64,000 nt of DNA from CBDCUQ01 sp965222835 (GCA_965222835.1 CBDCUQ010000003.1:496001-560000), one strand, 5' to 3'. Counted from the first letter of the stretch, positions 52,806-61,724 are shown. Made by a program: numbers and translations. The notes: a model not told the origin generated them from the letters alone.

Positions 52806-52885
52806 ATGTGTCTCCCGGCTTTTGTTGATACTTGCTTCGTTACGCGTGAGGGGAATATGGGCTGCCGCGTACGAAGGGATGGTGC

Positions 52886-53551
52886 ATGGAAATCATTCCC
52901 AATCCTCTGATCATCCCTGTCGGGCTGATCGTCGGTGTCCTTGTGGCGGCTCCGGTTGGGCCGGTCAACGTGTTGTGCGTTCAGCGCGCGATTGAGCGCG
53001 GGTTCTGGGGCGGGATTGCGGCGGGGCTCGGATCGGTTTTGGGCGACGGTCTCATCGCGCTTTTTGCGGGCCTTGGCGTCAATGCCGTATCCGGCGCCGT
53101 GCAATATCACCGGACAGCAATCCAGGTCGTCGGCGGGCTTGCACTGCTTGCCTTCGGGGCCCGCCTCTACTTCTCCAAACCCCGGTTTGAGATGCTGGAT
53201 CAGGCGCACGAGTCGCAAGCGACACTGCGCGATTTTGCCTGGGACATTCCACAGACGTTCTTTCTGACGATCACCAACCCTGGCGCGTTGCTCGGACTGT
53301 TCGCGATATTCGGTGGTGTCGGAACGTTTGTCGAGATTGCCAGTTTCATCGACGTTCTGTTCATGGTGGCCGCCATCATGGGCGGAAGCCTGGCTTGGTG
53401 GGTCTTTCTTTCAAACCTCATTTGGCGCTACCGCCATCACATCGATGTGGCGCGGCTTGGCCAAATCAATCGCACGGCCGGACTGCTTCTCGCTGCGTTC
53501 GGCGTTGTGCTCATCGGCGAAATGGTGATGAAGCGCGCGTTGTTCGTGTGA
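52886..53551 (+). CDS. LysE/RhtB-family amino acid exporter
   Basis: A 221-residue inner-membrane protein with about six transmembrane segments. The family pattern is seen in IIPVGLIVGVLVAAPVGPVNVLCVQRAIERGFWGGIAAGLGSVLGD near the N-terminus and LALLAFGARLYF, with TFFLTITNPGALLGLFAIFGG in the middle. Members export amino acids or related compounds; the substrate cannot be predicted here. No adjacent LysG-type regulator is present. Confidence 0.91.
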   Translation: MEIIPNPLIIPVGLIVGVLVAAPVGPVNVLCVQRAIERGFWGGIAAGLGSVLGDGLIALFAGLGVNAVSGAVQYHRTAIQVVGGLALLAFGARLYFSKPRFEMLDQAHESQATLRDFAWDIPQTFFLTITNPGALLGLFAIFGGVGTFVEIASFIDVLFMVAAIMGGSLAWWVFLSNLIWRYRHHIDVARLGQINRTAGLLLAAFGVVLIGEMVMKRALFV

Positions 53552-53582
53552 GCGCTCATGAAAGCGTGCGGCAAGACCGGGA

Positions 53583-53843
53583 TTAGTGTGTGGTGCGGTC
53601 TAGCGTGAATTCGCCGAGTTCGATGCGCTGTTGGAGATTGCGCGCCAGACGAACGACCGAGTCTTCGCCATAGAGCGTGACCAGATCGGCTAGGGCGGTA
53701 AAGAGCGCGGCGTAGGCCATTTGCTCCGGCTTCACGCCACTCTCGGCGCCTTCGTCCCAAGCATCAAGGATGAGCCCGAGCGCCCGGAACATACTGTCTT
53801 CGCTGTACCTCAGCTCGTTGGCTGGCGTGTTTTCTAAGTGCAT
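53583..53843 (-). CDS. small hypothetical protein
   Basis: An 86-residue cytoplasmic protein, mostly helical and acidic (MHLENTPANELRYSEDSMFRALGLILDAWDEGAESG). It ends in LARNLQQRIELGEFTLDRT. No family is recognised. ATG 53843 was chosen; a GTG at 53861 is an alternative. It is convergent with the LysE gene. Confidence 0.68.
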   Translation of the reverse strand: MHLENTPANELRYSEDSMFRALGLILDAWDEGAESGVKPEQMAYAALFTALADLVTLYGEDSVVRLARNLQQRIELGEFTLDRTTH

Positions 53844-54002
53844 TCTCGCGTTTCCCCCCACCGATCCGGGTTGTTACCGCCACACCGCGGATGGCAGATG
53901 TCGTGTTTACAGCACCAGAAATATCATGGCCCCGGCCGCTGAATAGTTGTTGCGATGATTAAGAGTAAACTTCCTGGTCGCTGGTTCTTAAGCTGAACAC
54001 CG

Positions 54003-54416
54003 TCAAGGGACGCTCTTGATGAGACCGTCGGAGAGTTCGGAGCCTTCTTTCAGGAAGCGGGCGATTGTCGTCTGTGCCGACGGCGTGCAGGAAATATAGG
54101 TCCGCGAATAGCTGCGATAACCTTGATTGAAGCTACGCGTCAGGCGCGCTCGGCGCAGTGCGGTCGAGCCTTCCGCCTTGATGAGATCACGCATGCGATT
54201 GCGCCAGAGCTGACCGTCCTCGGCACTGCAAAGCTCGCGCAGATAGTGAATCGCGCCGAGAAGTTCTGCGAGACGCAGAAGCTTTTCGTCATAAGGCTTG
54301 GCATCGGCGGCTGCCTTTTGGGGGCAGACGAGAACGGCCGCTAGCAGCAGTCCCATCACAACGGACCTGGCCTTTTCACCAACTGTCTTCACGTATGCTG
54401 TTCCTGTTATGCTCAT
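54003..54416 (-). CDS. TIGR02301 family exported protein
   Basis: A 137-residue exported protein of unknown function, of the TIGR02301 type known from Rhizobiales. After a signal peptide (KARSVVMGLLLAAVLVCPQKAAADA) come KLLRLAELLGAIHYLRELCSAEDGQLWRNRM and LIKAEGSTALRRARLTRSFNQGYRSYSRTYISCTPSAQ, with two conserved cysteines. ATG 54416 was chosen; an ATG at 54464 and one at 54356 are also in frame. It is divergent from the SRAP gene. Confidence 0.84.
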   Translation of the reverse strand: MSITGTAYVKTVGEKARSVVMGLLLAAVLVCPQKAAADAKPYDEKLLRLAELLGAIHYLRELCSAEDGQLWRNRMRDLIKAEGSTALRRARLTRSFNQGYRSYSRTYISCTPSAQTTIARFLKEGSELSDGLIKSVP

Positions 54417-54537
54417 CGGGGCAGGCCACCCAAGCCGCATAGCACTGATTTGGTGACCCCGCACCGCTTCGCCCCTTCAAAACCGAGGATTGTGGCACTA
54501 GCTTGTGATTGCAGCCGGTTGTTGAGGCCCCGCAAAG

Positions 54538-55218
54538 ATGTACTCGCGCTATAGCTTGACCTCCCCACCAGAAGCCGTTCGGGCCACCTTCGGCACCGTG
54601 AACGAAGAGGATTTTCCGCCCCGCTATAACATCGCGCCCTCGCAACCGGTCGCGATCGTGCGCCAAAATGAGAAACGGCAGCGTGAACTGGCGCTGGTCA
54701 GATGGGGCCTCATTCCATCTTGGGTCAAGGATCCCCGCACGTTCTCAACGCTGATCAACGCGCGCAGCGAGACGGCTGCGGAAAAGCCGTCGTTTCGGGC
54801 CGCAATGCGCCACCGCCGGTGTCTGGTGCCGACAGACGGGTTCTACGAATGGACGGGCAAGGCGGGTGCCAAGATCCCGTACCTTATTCGACCGCTGGGG
54901 GGCGGTCCCTTTGCCTTGGCCGGCATTTACGAACACTGGATGGGGGCGGACGGGAGCGAGCTGGAGAGCATGGCCATCCTAACGGTAGCGGCAAGCAAGG
55001 ATATGGTCCACATTCATGACCGCATGCCCGCCATCTTGGCTCCGGAGACTTTTGCGGTTTGGCTCGATTGTAGGGCGGGCACGTCCGTGGGTGTCACGGA
55101 GCTGTTGCAGCCAGCCCCAGAGGGGTCGCTCGAGATCATCGAGGTCAGCCGCAAACTCAGCAATCCGAGAAACGAAGGGCCGGAGGTGCAAGAGCCGGTG
55201 CGACCGACGCTGCTGTAG
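54538..55218 (+). CDS. SRAP (YedK/HMCES-like) protein lacking the catalytic Cys2
   Basis: A 226-residue SOS-response-associated protein. Known members (YedK, HMCES) cross-link to abasic sites through Cys2, exposed after Met removal. Other signature residues are in place: PPRYNIAPSQP, Asn74 in NARSE, Glu104 in GFYEW, and His160 in IHDRMP. But residue 2 here is Tyr (MYSRYSLTSPPEAV against the usual MCGRYSLT). A Cys-to-Tyr change needs one G-to-A transition (TGC to TAC). No other in-frame start could supply a Cys2. So the protein keeps the DNA-binding fold but should not form the thiazolidine cross-link. Confidence 0.9.
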   Translation: MYSRYSLTSPPEAVRATFGTVNEEDFPPRYNIAPSQPVAIVRQNEKRQRELALVRWGLIPSWVKDPRTFSTLINARSETAAEKPSFRAAMRHRRCLVPTDGFYEWTGKAGAKIPYLIRPLGGGPFALAGIYEHWMGADGSELESMAILTVAASKDMVHIHDRMPAILAPETFAVWLDCRAGTSVGVTELLQPAPEGSLEIIEVSRKLSNPRNEGPEVQEPVRPTLL

Positions 55219-55578
55219 GTTTTTGAATTTGCCAGCGTTGTTTCCTGGTTCAGCGGCATTTGCGGGGAGGCTGGAAATGGCTCCCAAAGCCTGTTTTTCT
55301 ACAATTTACGAGATGACAAGCCACCTATTCTCTGAGATAGAAATAGTACAATCTTACAACTAACTGATTTAACATATCTTTGTCCGATTTACTATAGAAG
55401 GTGCTGACGGGCGCAAGCCCCTCGCCCGCTGCTCCGGAAGCGGCTAGTCTGCCTAGCCAAGGCGTATGTCCGCAGGGTTGGGCGAGGACGGCGCGGCCAA
55501 TGAGTAACTGCCATCGCAGCACCGCTCTTCTTGAATGCGGCCTGTTGCCGGCACGTGCGGCAGGGAGAGACCGTAATC
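55219..55578. other. intergenic region with promoter and structured leader
   Basis: About 360 bases between the SRAP gene and the Clp-N-like gene. Bases 55300-55400 are clearly AT-rich and hold a promoter-like pair (listed separately). Bases 55400-55560 are GC-rich and can form hairpins, for example GGCTAG (55442-55447) with CTAGCC (55453-55458) and GGGCG with CGCCC around 55410-55425. This could be a long 5' leader or a small RNA; no protein is recognised. Confidence 0.45.
55369..55397 (+). promoter_or_regulatory. sigma70-like promoter
   Basis: TTAACA (55369-55374) and CTATAG (55392-55397) are separated by 17 bases, a good match to housekeeping promoters. Transcription from about 55404 would give a leader of about 175 bases before the gene at 55579. 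The assignment is by pattern only. Confidence 0.5.
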
Positions 55579-57138
55579 ATGGGCTATCGGGGCGATGACC
55601 TGGATCTCAGGACCCCGCAGACGTGGCGGGCCACCGGTCCTGCTCCCGCTCCGTCGGCCCTTGCCGGACAGGCAGCCGGCGCTCGCGACGCTGTTCACCA
55701 GCCCGGCCCAATCTGGGTCGATGAGACGGTGCTCGCCGCGTGCAATCATGCCTTCGATGTTGCTCTTGCACACCGGTCGGCAGAGGTGAGGCTTGAGCAC
55801 TTCCTGCATGCGCTTACGCGGCTTGACACGTCGGCTGAGATTTTGGAGGCGCAGGGTGTTCGGGTCATGGCCTTGCGCCGCGAGTTGGGTACCACGATTG
55901 CCAGCGAACTTCCAATGGGCTTGCCGAATGGAAGAGGCGCACCGCGACGCTCGGAGGCTCTTGAGGACGTGTTGCGGCTTGCTGCGGCCTTGGCGGCTCC
56001 GCGCGATGCACCGGCCGACGTCAATGACGTGCTTCACGCCATGATCGAGACGCGTCCGGAGCTTCCGGTCGTTGCAGAAATCGCGCGGAGCCTATCGCAC
56101 ACTGCGCGTAGCCACGGCGGTGGTGGGGCTGGGTTATCCGGCAGCCCACGCGAGCAAAATGCACAGCGTTCCGGTATCGCGCCGACCGCTACCGACAACA
56201 TTCAGAACACAAGGCTCGACACACTCGAGCAGATGGTACGAGCCTTGACCACCGACCTGCAAAACGAACGCAAGGTCTTTACAGGAGTGCTGCAAGAGCT
56301 GCAGCGTGAAATCATGGCACATCGCGACGACATCAACCGGCCTCAGGGCGGACATCTGCAATCGGATCTTGGAGATCGGCTCAAGGGCTTGGAACAATCC
56401 GTTCAAAGCGCGCGGTTCGCCTCGGCCGTGGATCTGGGTCCGGTACTTGAGAGACTGGTTGCGCTTGAGCAGTCGGTCCTCTCGAGACGAGGAGAACACG
56501 TCGATTTAACGCCGGTGACGAGCCGCCTCGATATTATCGAAAAGGCACTGATGACAAACGGCACCTTCTCTCTTGACGAGGCCCTTGAGAAGCATCGCAG
56601 TGAAATTGCCGTCTCGGTTCTGACACCACTCATTCAACGCATCGATGGCGTCATGGGGGCAATCGACGAGCGGATTGCCAAACTCGAAGCGTCGACGAAT
56701 GAGACCATTGCGAAGATTCAGGAGCGCGTCACGTCTAACGCTCAGGCGTTGAGTGAGACCAAAGAGGCGATCTCCAAACTCAACGACAACCAGCAAACGC
56801 TATCAGGATCGATCGAACAATGGCGCCTCGACAGCGCTGTCGAGATCGGCGGTGTCGACGACAAACTGAAGACGTCTGAAACAGCGCTTACAGATATCGA
56901 AACACGGCTGGCGGGGCTTGAAGCCGAAAGCGCCAAGCCGGTCGAGATGCTGCATGCTCTATCCGGAACGCTCGACAGAATGCATAAGGTGACGGTCGAG
57001 CGCTACTACAGGCGCAACCGCTTCTGGTACTGGCTGTTTGGAACCGACGATTGGGTCGCAGCAAGCTGGCCCTCGCAGGCCGCGCGCATCGCGGAAGATC
57101 TCGACGCGGTCAAGACCACGCCGGACTCGCAAGCTTAA
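55579..57138 (+). CDS. Clp N-domain-like, coiled-coil protein
   Basis: A 519-residue protein. Residues about 50-160 resemble a Clp repeat (N-terminal substrate-adaptor) domain: VLAACNHAFDVALAHRSAEVRLEHFLHAL, then AEILEAQGVRVMALRRELG and a second, shorter repeat with LEDVLRLAAALA and DVLHAMIE. No AAA+ ATPase follows. Instead there is a long coiled-coil region (about 215-470) with repeated IEKAL, RIAKLEAS and ETRLAGLEAE heptads, and a C-terminal aromatic block (YYRRNRFWYWLFGTDDWV). There is no signal peptide or transmembrane helix. A scaffold or adaptor role is a guess. ATG 55579 has GGGAGAG upstream. Confidence 0.72.
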   Translation: MGYRGDDLDLRTPQTWRATGPAPAPSALAGQAAGARDAVHQPGPIWVDETVLAACNHAFDVALAHRSAEVRLEHFLHALTRLDTSAEILEAQGVRVMALRRELGTTIASELPMGLPNGRGAPRRSEALEDVLRLAAALAAPRDAPADVNDVLHAMIETRPELPVVAEIARSLSHTARSHGGGGAGLSGSPREQNAQRSGIAPTATDNIQNTRLDTLEQMVRALTTDLQNERKVFTGVLQELQREIMAHRDDINRPQGGHLQSDLGDRLKGLEQSVQSARFASAVDLGPVLERLVALEQSVLSRRGEHVDLTPVTSRLDIIEKALMTNGTFSLDEALEKHRSEIAVSVLTPLIQRIDGVMGAIDERIAKLEASTNETIAKIQERVTSNAQALSETKEAISKLNDNQQTLSGSIEQWRLDSAVEIGGVDDKLKTSETALTDIETRLAGLEAESAKPVEMLHALSGTLDRMHKVTVERYYRRNRFWYWLFGTDDWVAASWPSQAARIAEDLDAVKTTPDSQA

Positions 57139-57158
57139 CGGCATCCGGGCGCGTTAGG

Positions 57159-57413
57159 CTAAGTGTCTTTGTCGATGAGGTTGTGCAGCGAATCGATGAT
57201 CCAATCGATACGACTTGCCGCCTGGCGCCGGCTTTCTTCGAGCGCCGTGACACGGGCCCGCGCCGCCTCCAATTCAAGCCGCAACCGGTCACGTTCACGC
57301 TCCGCGTCGCGCAGGCGCGATTCGAGGCCGTCGGCGGCGTCCTGCACAGGAGCCGCAGCTCGGGCCGAACGGGCAGCCGTTCGCCTGACTTTTTCTCTTT
57401 CCCGCTGGGCCAT
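57159..57413 (-). CDS. small coiled-coil protein
   Basis: An 84-residue basic protein, mostly one coiled coil (LESRLRDAERERDRLRLELEAARARVTALEE), ending in RIDWIIDSLHNLI. No family is recognised. The gene is divergent from gap and convergent with the Clp-N-like gene. The 295 bases to gap contain a promoter-like pair and no other gene. Confidence 0.68.
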   Translation of the reverse strand: MAQREREKVRRTAARSARAAAPVQDAADGLESRLRDAERERDRLRLELEAARARVTALEESRRQAASRIDWIIDSLHNLIDKDT

Positions 57414-57587
57414 AGGCCTTCAATCTCTGTCACACGGAGCCGGCACGCGCCCTTTCGGCCGAATCCTGCGCTTAATTGTTGCTAACATAGGCTTCTCGCG
57501 CAGGGTGCGCAACAAACCCGCCGGACTTGGGGCGGCCCCTTTCCAAAACCCTTCATGTATACAAGCAGCTGAAACGCTGTTGCCGCA

Positions 57588-57616
57588 TTGACACGGAGGG
57601 GTACGGCAAACTTAAT
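57588..57616 (+). promoter_or_regulatory. gap promoter
   Basis: TTGACA (57588-57593, a perfect -35) and CTTAAT (57611-57616) are 17 bases apart. Transcription would begin near 57623, about 85 bases upstream of the gap start codon. It is the best promoter match I found in the window. Confidence 0.6.
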
Positions 57617-57708
57617 GGCGCGCGTTTTTTGGTCCCCCGCTGCGCCATAAGGGCTCTGGCAGACTTCGGGTCCGCCCCGCAGATTAGGACATAAAGGAGG
57701 AAAGGCAA

Positions 57709-58716
57709 ATGGCAGTTAAGGTCGCGATCAACGGATTTGGCCGCATTGGCCGTAACGTGTTGCGCGCGATCGCAGAAAGCGGGCGCAAGGATATCGAGGT
57801 CGTTGCGATTAATGACCTGGGACCCGTTGAGACTAATGCTCATCTCCTTCGTTTCGACAGCGTACACGGCCGCTTCCCCGGTGATGTGACGGTCGCTGGC
57901 GACAGTATCGACATTGGTTCGGGGCCTATCAAAGTGACCGCCGTGCGGAATCCGGCCGAGCTGCCACATGCGGCGCTCGGTGTCGACATTGCGCTCGAGT
58001 GCACGGGTATTTTTGCCTCTAAAGACAAGGCCAAGGCCCACATCGATGCGGGCGCCAAGCGCGTGCTGGTCTCTGCGCCTGCCGAAAACGCCGATCTCAC
58101 GGTCGTTTATGGCGTTAACCACGACAAACTCACCAAGGATCACCTGGTTGTCTCGAATGCGTCGTGCACGACGAACTGCCTTGCTCCCGTCGCCAAGGTG
58201 CTCAATGACCTTGTCGGCATCGACAAGGGATTCATGACGACCATCCATTCTTACACCGGGGACCAGCCGGCGTTGGATACGATGCATAAAGACTTGTACC
58301 GGGCGCGTGCCGCGGCCCTTTCGATGATCCCGACGTCTACGGGTGCCGCCAAAGCCGTCGGCCTTGTGCTGCCCGAACTGAACGGCCGTCTTGATGGCGT
58401 CGCGGTCCGTGTTCCGACCCCAAACGTTTCGGTGGTGGACCTCAAGATCGTCGCCAAGCGGGAGACGACGAAGGATGAGATCAATGCCGGCCTGGTCACG
58501 GCCGCTTCGCAGGAGCTGAAGGGCGTTCTGGGCGTCACGGACCAGCCCAACGTGTCCAGCGACTTCAACCATGACCCGCGCTCGTCGATCTTCCATCTCG
58601 ATCAGACCAAAGTAATGGATGGCACGCTGGTGCGGGTCCTCTCGTGGTACGACAACGAATGGGGCTTTTCGAACCGCATGGCCGATACGGCGGTGGCGAT
58701 GGGCAAACTGATCTGA
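57709..58716 (+). CDS. gap: glyceraldehyde-3-phosphate dehydrogenase, type I
   Basis: A 335-residue NAD(P)-dependent glycolytic/gluconeogenic enzyme. The Rossmann motif is VKVAINGFGRIGRNVLRA, the catalytic motif is SNASCTTNCLAPVAKVL with the nucleophile Cys, and the family blocks ATAAKAVGLVLPEL-like (STGAAKAVGLVLPELNG) and WYDNEWGFSNRMADT are present. A near-ideal AAGGAGG ribosome-binding site precedes the ATG. In many Rhizobiales gap is followed by pgk and fba; here no pgk lies between gap and fba. Confidence 0.96.
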   Translation: MAVKVAINGFGRIGRNVLRAIAESGRKDIEVVAINDLGPVETNAHLLRFDSVHGRFPGDVTVAGDSIDIGSGPIKVTAVRNPAELPHAALGVDIALECTGIFASKDKAKAHIDAGAKRVLVSAPAENADLTVVYGVNHDKLTKDHLVVSNASCTTNCLAPVAKVLNDLVGIDKGFMTTIHSYTGDQPALDTMHKDLYRARAAALSMIPTSTGAAKAVGLVLPELNGRLDGVAVRVPTPNVSVVDLKIVAKRETTKDEINAGLVTAASQELKGVLGVTDQPNVSSDFNHDPRSSIFHLDQTKVMDGTLVRVLSWYDNEWGFSNRMADTAVAMGKLI

Positions 58717-58890
58717 TGTGCGGCGGCGGCCAGGTTTCCACAGCTTGATCCGGTGCGCCGGGTGCTTTCGCCGGTGCCGCGCGCCATGATGGCCCCCGAA
58801 GCAGCCGGGCCCAGCGCCGTCATCTCTTATGGTCCCCTTGGCGGCGGGGCCCTTCCGCGCTAAAGGCCTGAGGCGAAATTGGGCCCATTG

Positions 58891-59016
58891 GGACATGCCT
58901 GGCCACGCAGGAACGCCTGGCCGGCCCACGCCCTCTCCCGGCCACCCAAATCATCGTCGCAATGGGTGGCCGGGTGGGAGTATGGGTGGCTCGACTTAGA
59001 CCAGACAGACTCTAGA
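58891..59016. repeat. large hairpin repeat element, copy 3
   Basis: Arms at 58925-58949 and 58962-58986 flank a 12-base loop (58950-58961), the same plan as copies 1 and 2, with about six arm mismatches. The right flank CAGACAGACTCTAGA matches copy 1 (CAGACAGACTCTAAG). It lies 25 bases before the fba start codon. The rest of 58717-59040 shows no gene. Confidence 0.8.
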
Positions 59017-59040
59017 ATGGTAATCCGCAGAGGACGATCC

Positions 59041-60075
59041 ATGAACGAAATGCTCGAGACAGTTGCCCGTGGGATGGTCGCACCCGGAAAGGGCATTCTT
59101 GCCGCCGACGAAAGCACCGGCACCATCAAGAAGCGTTTCGACAAGATCCATGTTGAGTCGACCGAAGACAACCGGCGCGACTATCGCGAATTGCTTTTCC
59201 GCACGACGGAAGCGATGAAGAATTGCGTGTCTGGCGTGATCCTTTACGACGAAACAATCCGCCAGAAGGCAAAGGACGGTACGCCGCTCGTCGAGATCAT
59301 GAAGGCGGCCGGTTCCATTCCCGGCATCAAAGTGGACACTGGCGCCAAGGCACTCGCGGGGCCGACATCGGGTGTTGAGAAAATCACCGAAGGCCTCGAC
59401 GGCCTGCGCGAGCGGCTTAGCGAATATCACGCGCTCGGTGCGCGCTTCGCCAAGTGGCGCGCGGTGATAACCATCGCCGATGGTTGCCCGACCTGGAACT
59501 GCGTCAAGGCCAATGCGCATGCGCTTGCGCGTTACGCGGCGCTTTGCCAAGAGGCGGACATCGTTCCGATTGTTGAGCCCGAAGTGCTGATGGACGGCGA
59601 ACATTCAAAGCACGATATCGACGAATGCTACCGGGTGACCGAGTGGACGCTACGCACGGTCTTCCGCGAGCTTTATGATGCGCGCGTGGTCCTCGAAGGC
59701 ATGGTGCTCAAACCGAACATGGTGATCGCCGGACAGAAATGTCCCAAGCAAGCAAGCGCCGCGGAGGTTGCGGAAAAGACACTGCGTTGCTTGAAGTCGA
59801 CCGTGCCGTCTGCCGTACCTGGCATCGCGTTCCTGTCGGGTGGCCAGTCGGACGAGGCGGCGACCGAGCACCTTTCGCTAATGAACGCGATTGGGACGGC
59901 GCCATGGGCCCTGACCTTCTCGTATGGCCGTGCCTTGCAGGCCGCGGCACTTCAGGCGTGGGGTGGCAAGCCTGATAACGTTGCCGCCGCTCAGCAGGCG
60001 TTTTCGCATCGCGCGCAAATGAACGGCCTTGCCGCTCTCGGGAAGTGGGACGCGAAGCTAGAAAAAGCCGCCTAA
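59041..60075 (+). CDS. fda: fructose-bisphosphate aldolase, class I
   Basis: A 344-residue Schiff-base aldolase that cleaves fructose 1,6-bisphosphate. The N-terminal blocks are APGKGILAADESTGTIKKRF and GVILYDETIRQ. The catalytic region has FAKWRAVITI and, for the Schiff base, VLEGMVLKPNMV. The C-terminal phosphate region has FLSGGQSDEAATEHLSLMN and ALTFSYGRALQ. ATG 59041 begins at the family start; the frame is open back to 58879, but that part is translated from the hairpin repeat. Confidence 0.95.
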   Translation: MNEMLETVARGMVAPGKGILAADESTGTIKKRFDKIHVESTEDNRRDYRELLFRTTEAMKNCVSGVILYDETIRQKAKDGTPLVEIMKAAGSIPGIKVDTGAKALAGPTSGVEKITEGLDGLRERLSEYHALGARFAKWRAVITIADGCPTWNCVKANAHALARYAALCQEADIVPIVEPEVLMDGEHSKHDIDECYRVTEWTLRTVFRELYDARVVLEGMVLKPNMVIAGQKCPKQASAAEVAEKTLRCLKSTVPSAVPGIAFLSGGQSDEAATEHLSLMNAIGTAPWALTFSYGRALQAAALQAWGGKPDNVAAAQQAFSHRAQMNGLAALGKWDAKLEKAA

Positions 60076-60364
60076 GGCTGTGTGCGCTTTCCTGGCGAGC
60101 GGACAGCCGGAGCCACCACGGACCGTAGTCCCCATCAGCTCTATCGTGCCTGGTAGTGGCGCTCCCGGTGGCCGGCTAATGGCAGACTTTGCCAACACTT
60201 CAGGAAATCTGGGGACCGCTGATCCCGGTGCTCCGCCTTTTTGTATAACCGTCTGACAAATTTGGCCTTAAAGTAACCAAACGACGCACTTCTCTAAAGC
60301 GTTCAAAGGGGGTACGTCACGTCCTTGTTGAACCGATCTCTTGGGGGAAGGCGAAGAGCACGGC

Positions 60365-60970
60365 ATGACCGGAAATCCGGACCTCATCGCTCAGTACCAG
60401 CATATCCACGAAACGGGTGCCTATGGCACCACGTCGGTGAAGAACCTGCGCTTTATTCGTCCGGAAATTCGTCTTTTGCGTCCGGCCTCCATTCTTGATT
60501 ACGGCTGCGGGCAATCCCGCTTGCTCGATATCTTGGACCTTGGATATCCCGTTCGAATGGCGCGATACGATCCGGCGATACCGGCTTATGCGAAAAAACC
60601 CGATCAGGTTTTCGATCTGCTCATTAACGTCGACGTCCTCGAGCACATCGAGGAGCATGATCTGGATGACGTGCTGTCGGAGATGGCCTCGCTTTGCCGC
60701 AACGCCATTGTCATCATTGATACCAAACCGGCGGCGCGGCAGCTCAGTGACGGACGCAACGCGCACGTGACGCTGAAGCCGCACGCGTGGTGGGCCGAGC
60801 GGCTATCGCAGCACTTTCCTTATGTGAAGCCTATTGCTACGGCGCGAAGATCGCGGGCGGGGTTCAAGACCTGGAAACGACGTCCGGGTGAGGCCGTCCG
60901 TTTTGCGATCATGCGCGCCGGGGAAACGATCCGGCATCTTGGCCGCCGGATGACACGGACCCACAAGTAG
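60365..60970 (+). CDS. SAM-dependent methyltransferase-like protein
   Basis: A 201-residue protein with the class I methyltransferase glycine motif ILDYGCGQSRLLDILDLG. An acidic motif in DLLINVDVLEHIEEHDLDDVLSEMASLC is typical of type 11/23 enzymes. The N-terminal PDLIAQYQHIHETGAYG resembles methyltransferases of polysaccharide or lipid pathways. The C-terminus is highly basic. ATG 60365 was preferred to TTG 60341. It lies 64 bases before the sulfotransferase gene, so the two may act together on a glycan or lipid, which is inference. Confidence 0.8.
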   Translation: MTGNPDLIAQYQHIHETGAYGTTSVKNLRFIRPEIRLLRPASILDYGCGQSRLLDILDLGYPVRMARYDPAIPAYAKKPDQVFDLLINVDVLEHIEEHDLDDVLSEMASLCRNAIVIIDTKPAARQLSDGRNAHVTLKPHAWWAERLSQHFPYVKPIATARRSRAGFKTWKRRPGEAVRFAIMRAGETIRHLGRRMTRTHK

Positions 60971-61034
60971 ACGACCCCTTTCAGACGCACCAAGCACACC
61001 AACCCCATCGGATGAGTTACAGACACCGACCAGC

Positions 61035-61724
61035 ATGATCGTCTCGCACAAGCACAAGTTCATATTTGTGAAGACGGAGAAAACCGCGAGCTCCAGCATG
61101 GAGATCGCTCTCTCACACTACTGCGGCCCTCTGGATATCATCACACCGACGCGCGATGATCTGGCCGAGCAGCGCGCCATCGCGGGGCAGAACTACCGGA
61201 TCGAGCACCCCCTAAAGCCAAAGCGGCCCCTGTGGCGTGTTCTTTTGCGGCGTCCTGAGCGCCTCTATCATCCTTCGGTCGGATTTTACGAACACATGCC
61301 GGCGTGGCGCGCGAAGGCCTATCTCGGCGATGAGGTCTGGAATACCTATTTCAAGTTCGTCTTCGTGCGCAATCCCTGGGACGCCCAGCTCTCATACTAT
61401 TTCTACAAAACAAGAAATCTCGCGTCGCGGCCACCGTTCGATACGTTCTTGCGCGACAAGAAACGCGCGCGGATGCAGTCGCGCAATCTCTACACGATCA
61501 ACGGCGAGATTGCGGTGGACTTTGTTGGCCGCTACGAGTCATTACACGAGGACTTTGCGCAAGCCGTCAGCAGGATCGGACTTCAGGGGGACGTGACGCT
61601 GCCGCTTGCCAACGTGAGCGACAAGCCAAAAAACCGGTATCGCGAGTATTACAGTGACTGGTCAAAAGCGCTCGTCGCCGATTGGTATGGACGCGAGATT
61701 GCGGACTTCGGCTACGCGTTTTGA
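61035..61724 (+). CDS. sulfotransferase family 2-like protein
   Basis: A 229-residue PAPS-dependent sulfotransferase-like protein. The 5'-phosphosulfate loop is FVKTEKTASSSMEIAL (Lys13-Ser21), and the 3'-phosphate motif is FKFVFVRNPWDAQLSYYFY. A conserved region with FVGRYESLHEDFAQAVSRIG comes later. Relatives transfer sulfate to carbohydrate chains. No signal peptide is seen. Its position after a methyltransferase gene suggests modification of a surface glycan or lipid. Confidence 0.87.
   Translation: MIVSHKHKFIFVKTEKTASSSMEIALSHYCGPLDIITPTRDDLAEQRAIAGQNYRIEHPLKPKRPLWRVLLRRPERLYHPSVGFYEHMPAWRAKAYLGDEVWNTYFKFVFVRNPWDAQLSYYFYKTRNLASRPPFDTFLRDKKRARMQSRNLYTINGEIAVDFVGRYESLHEDFAQAVSRIGLQGDVTLPLANVSDKPKNRYREYYSDWSKALVADWYGREIADFGYAF

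Noticed and set aside
57553..58929. 458-residue open frame antisense to gap
   Set aside because: It covers the whole gap gene in reverse and shows no family signature.
58879..59040. N-terminal extension of the aldolase to 58879
   Set aside because: The sequence is hairpin element copy 3 in translation; the family starts at MNEMLE, 59041.
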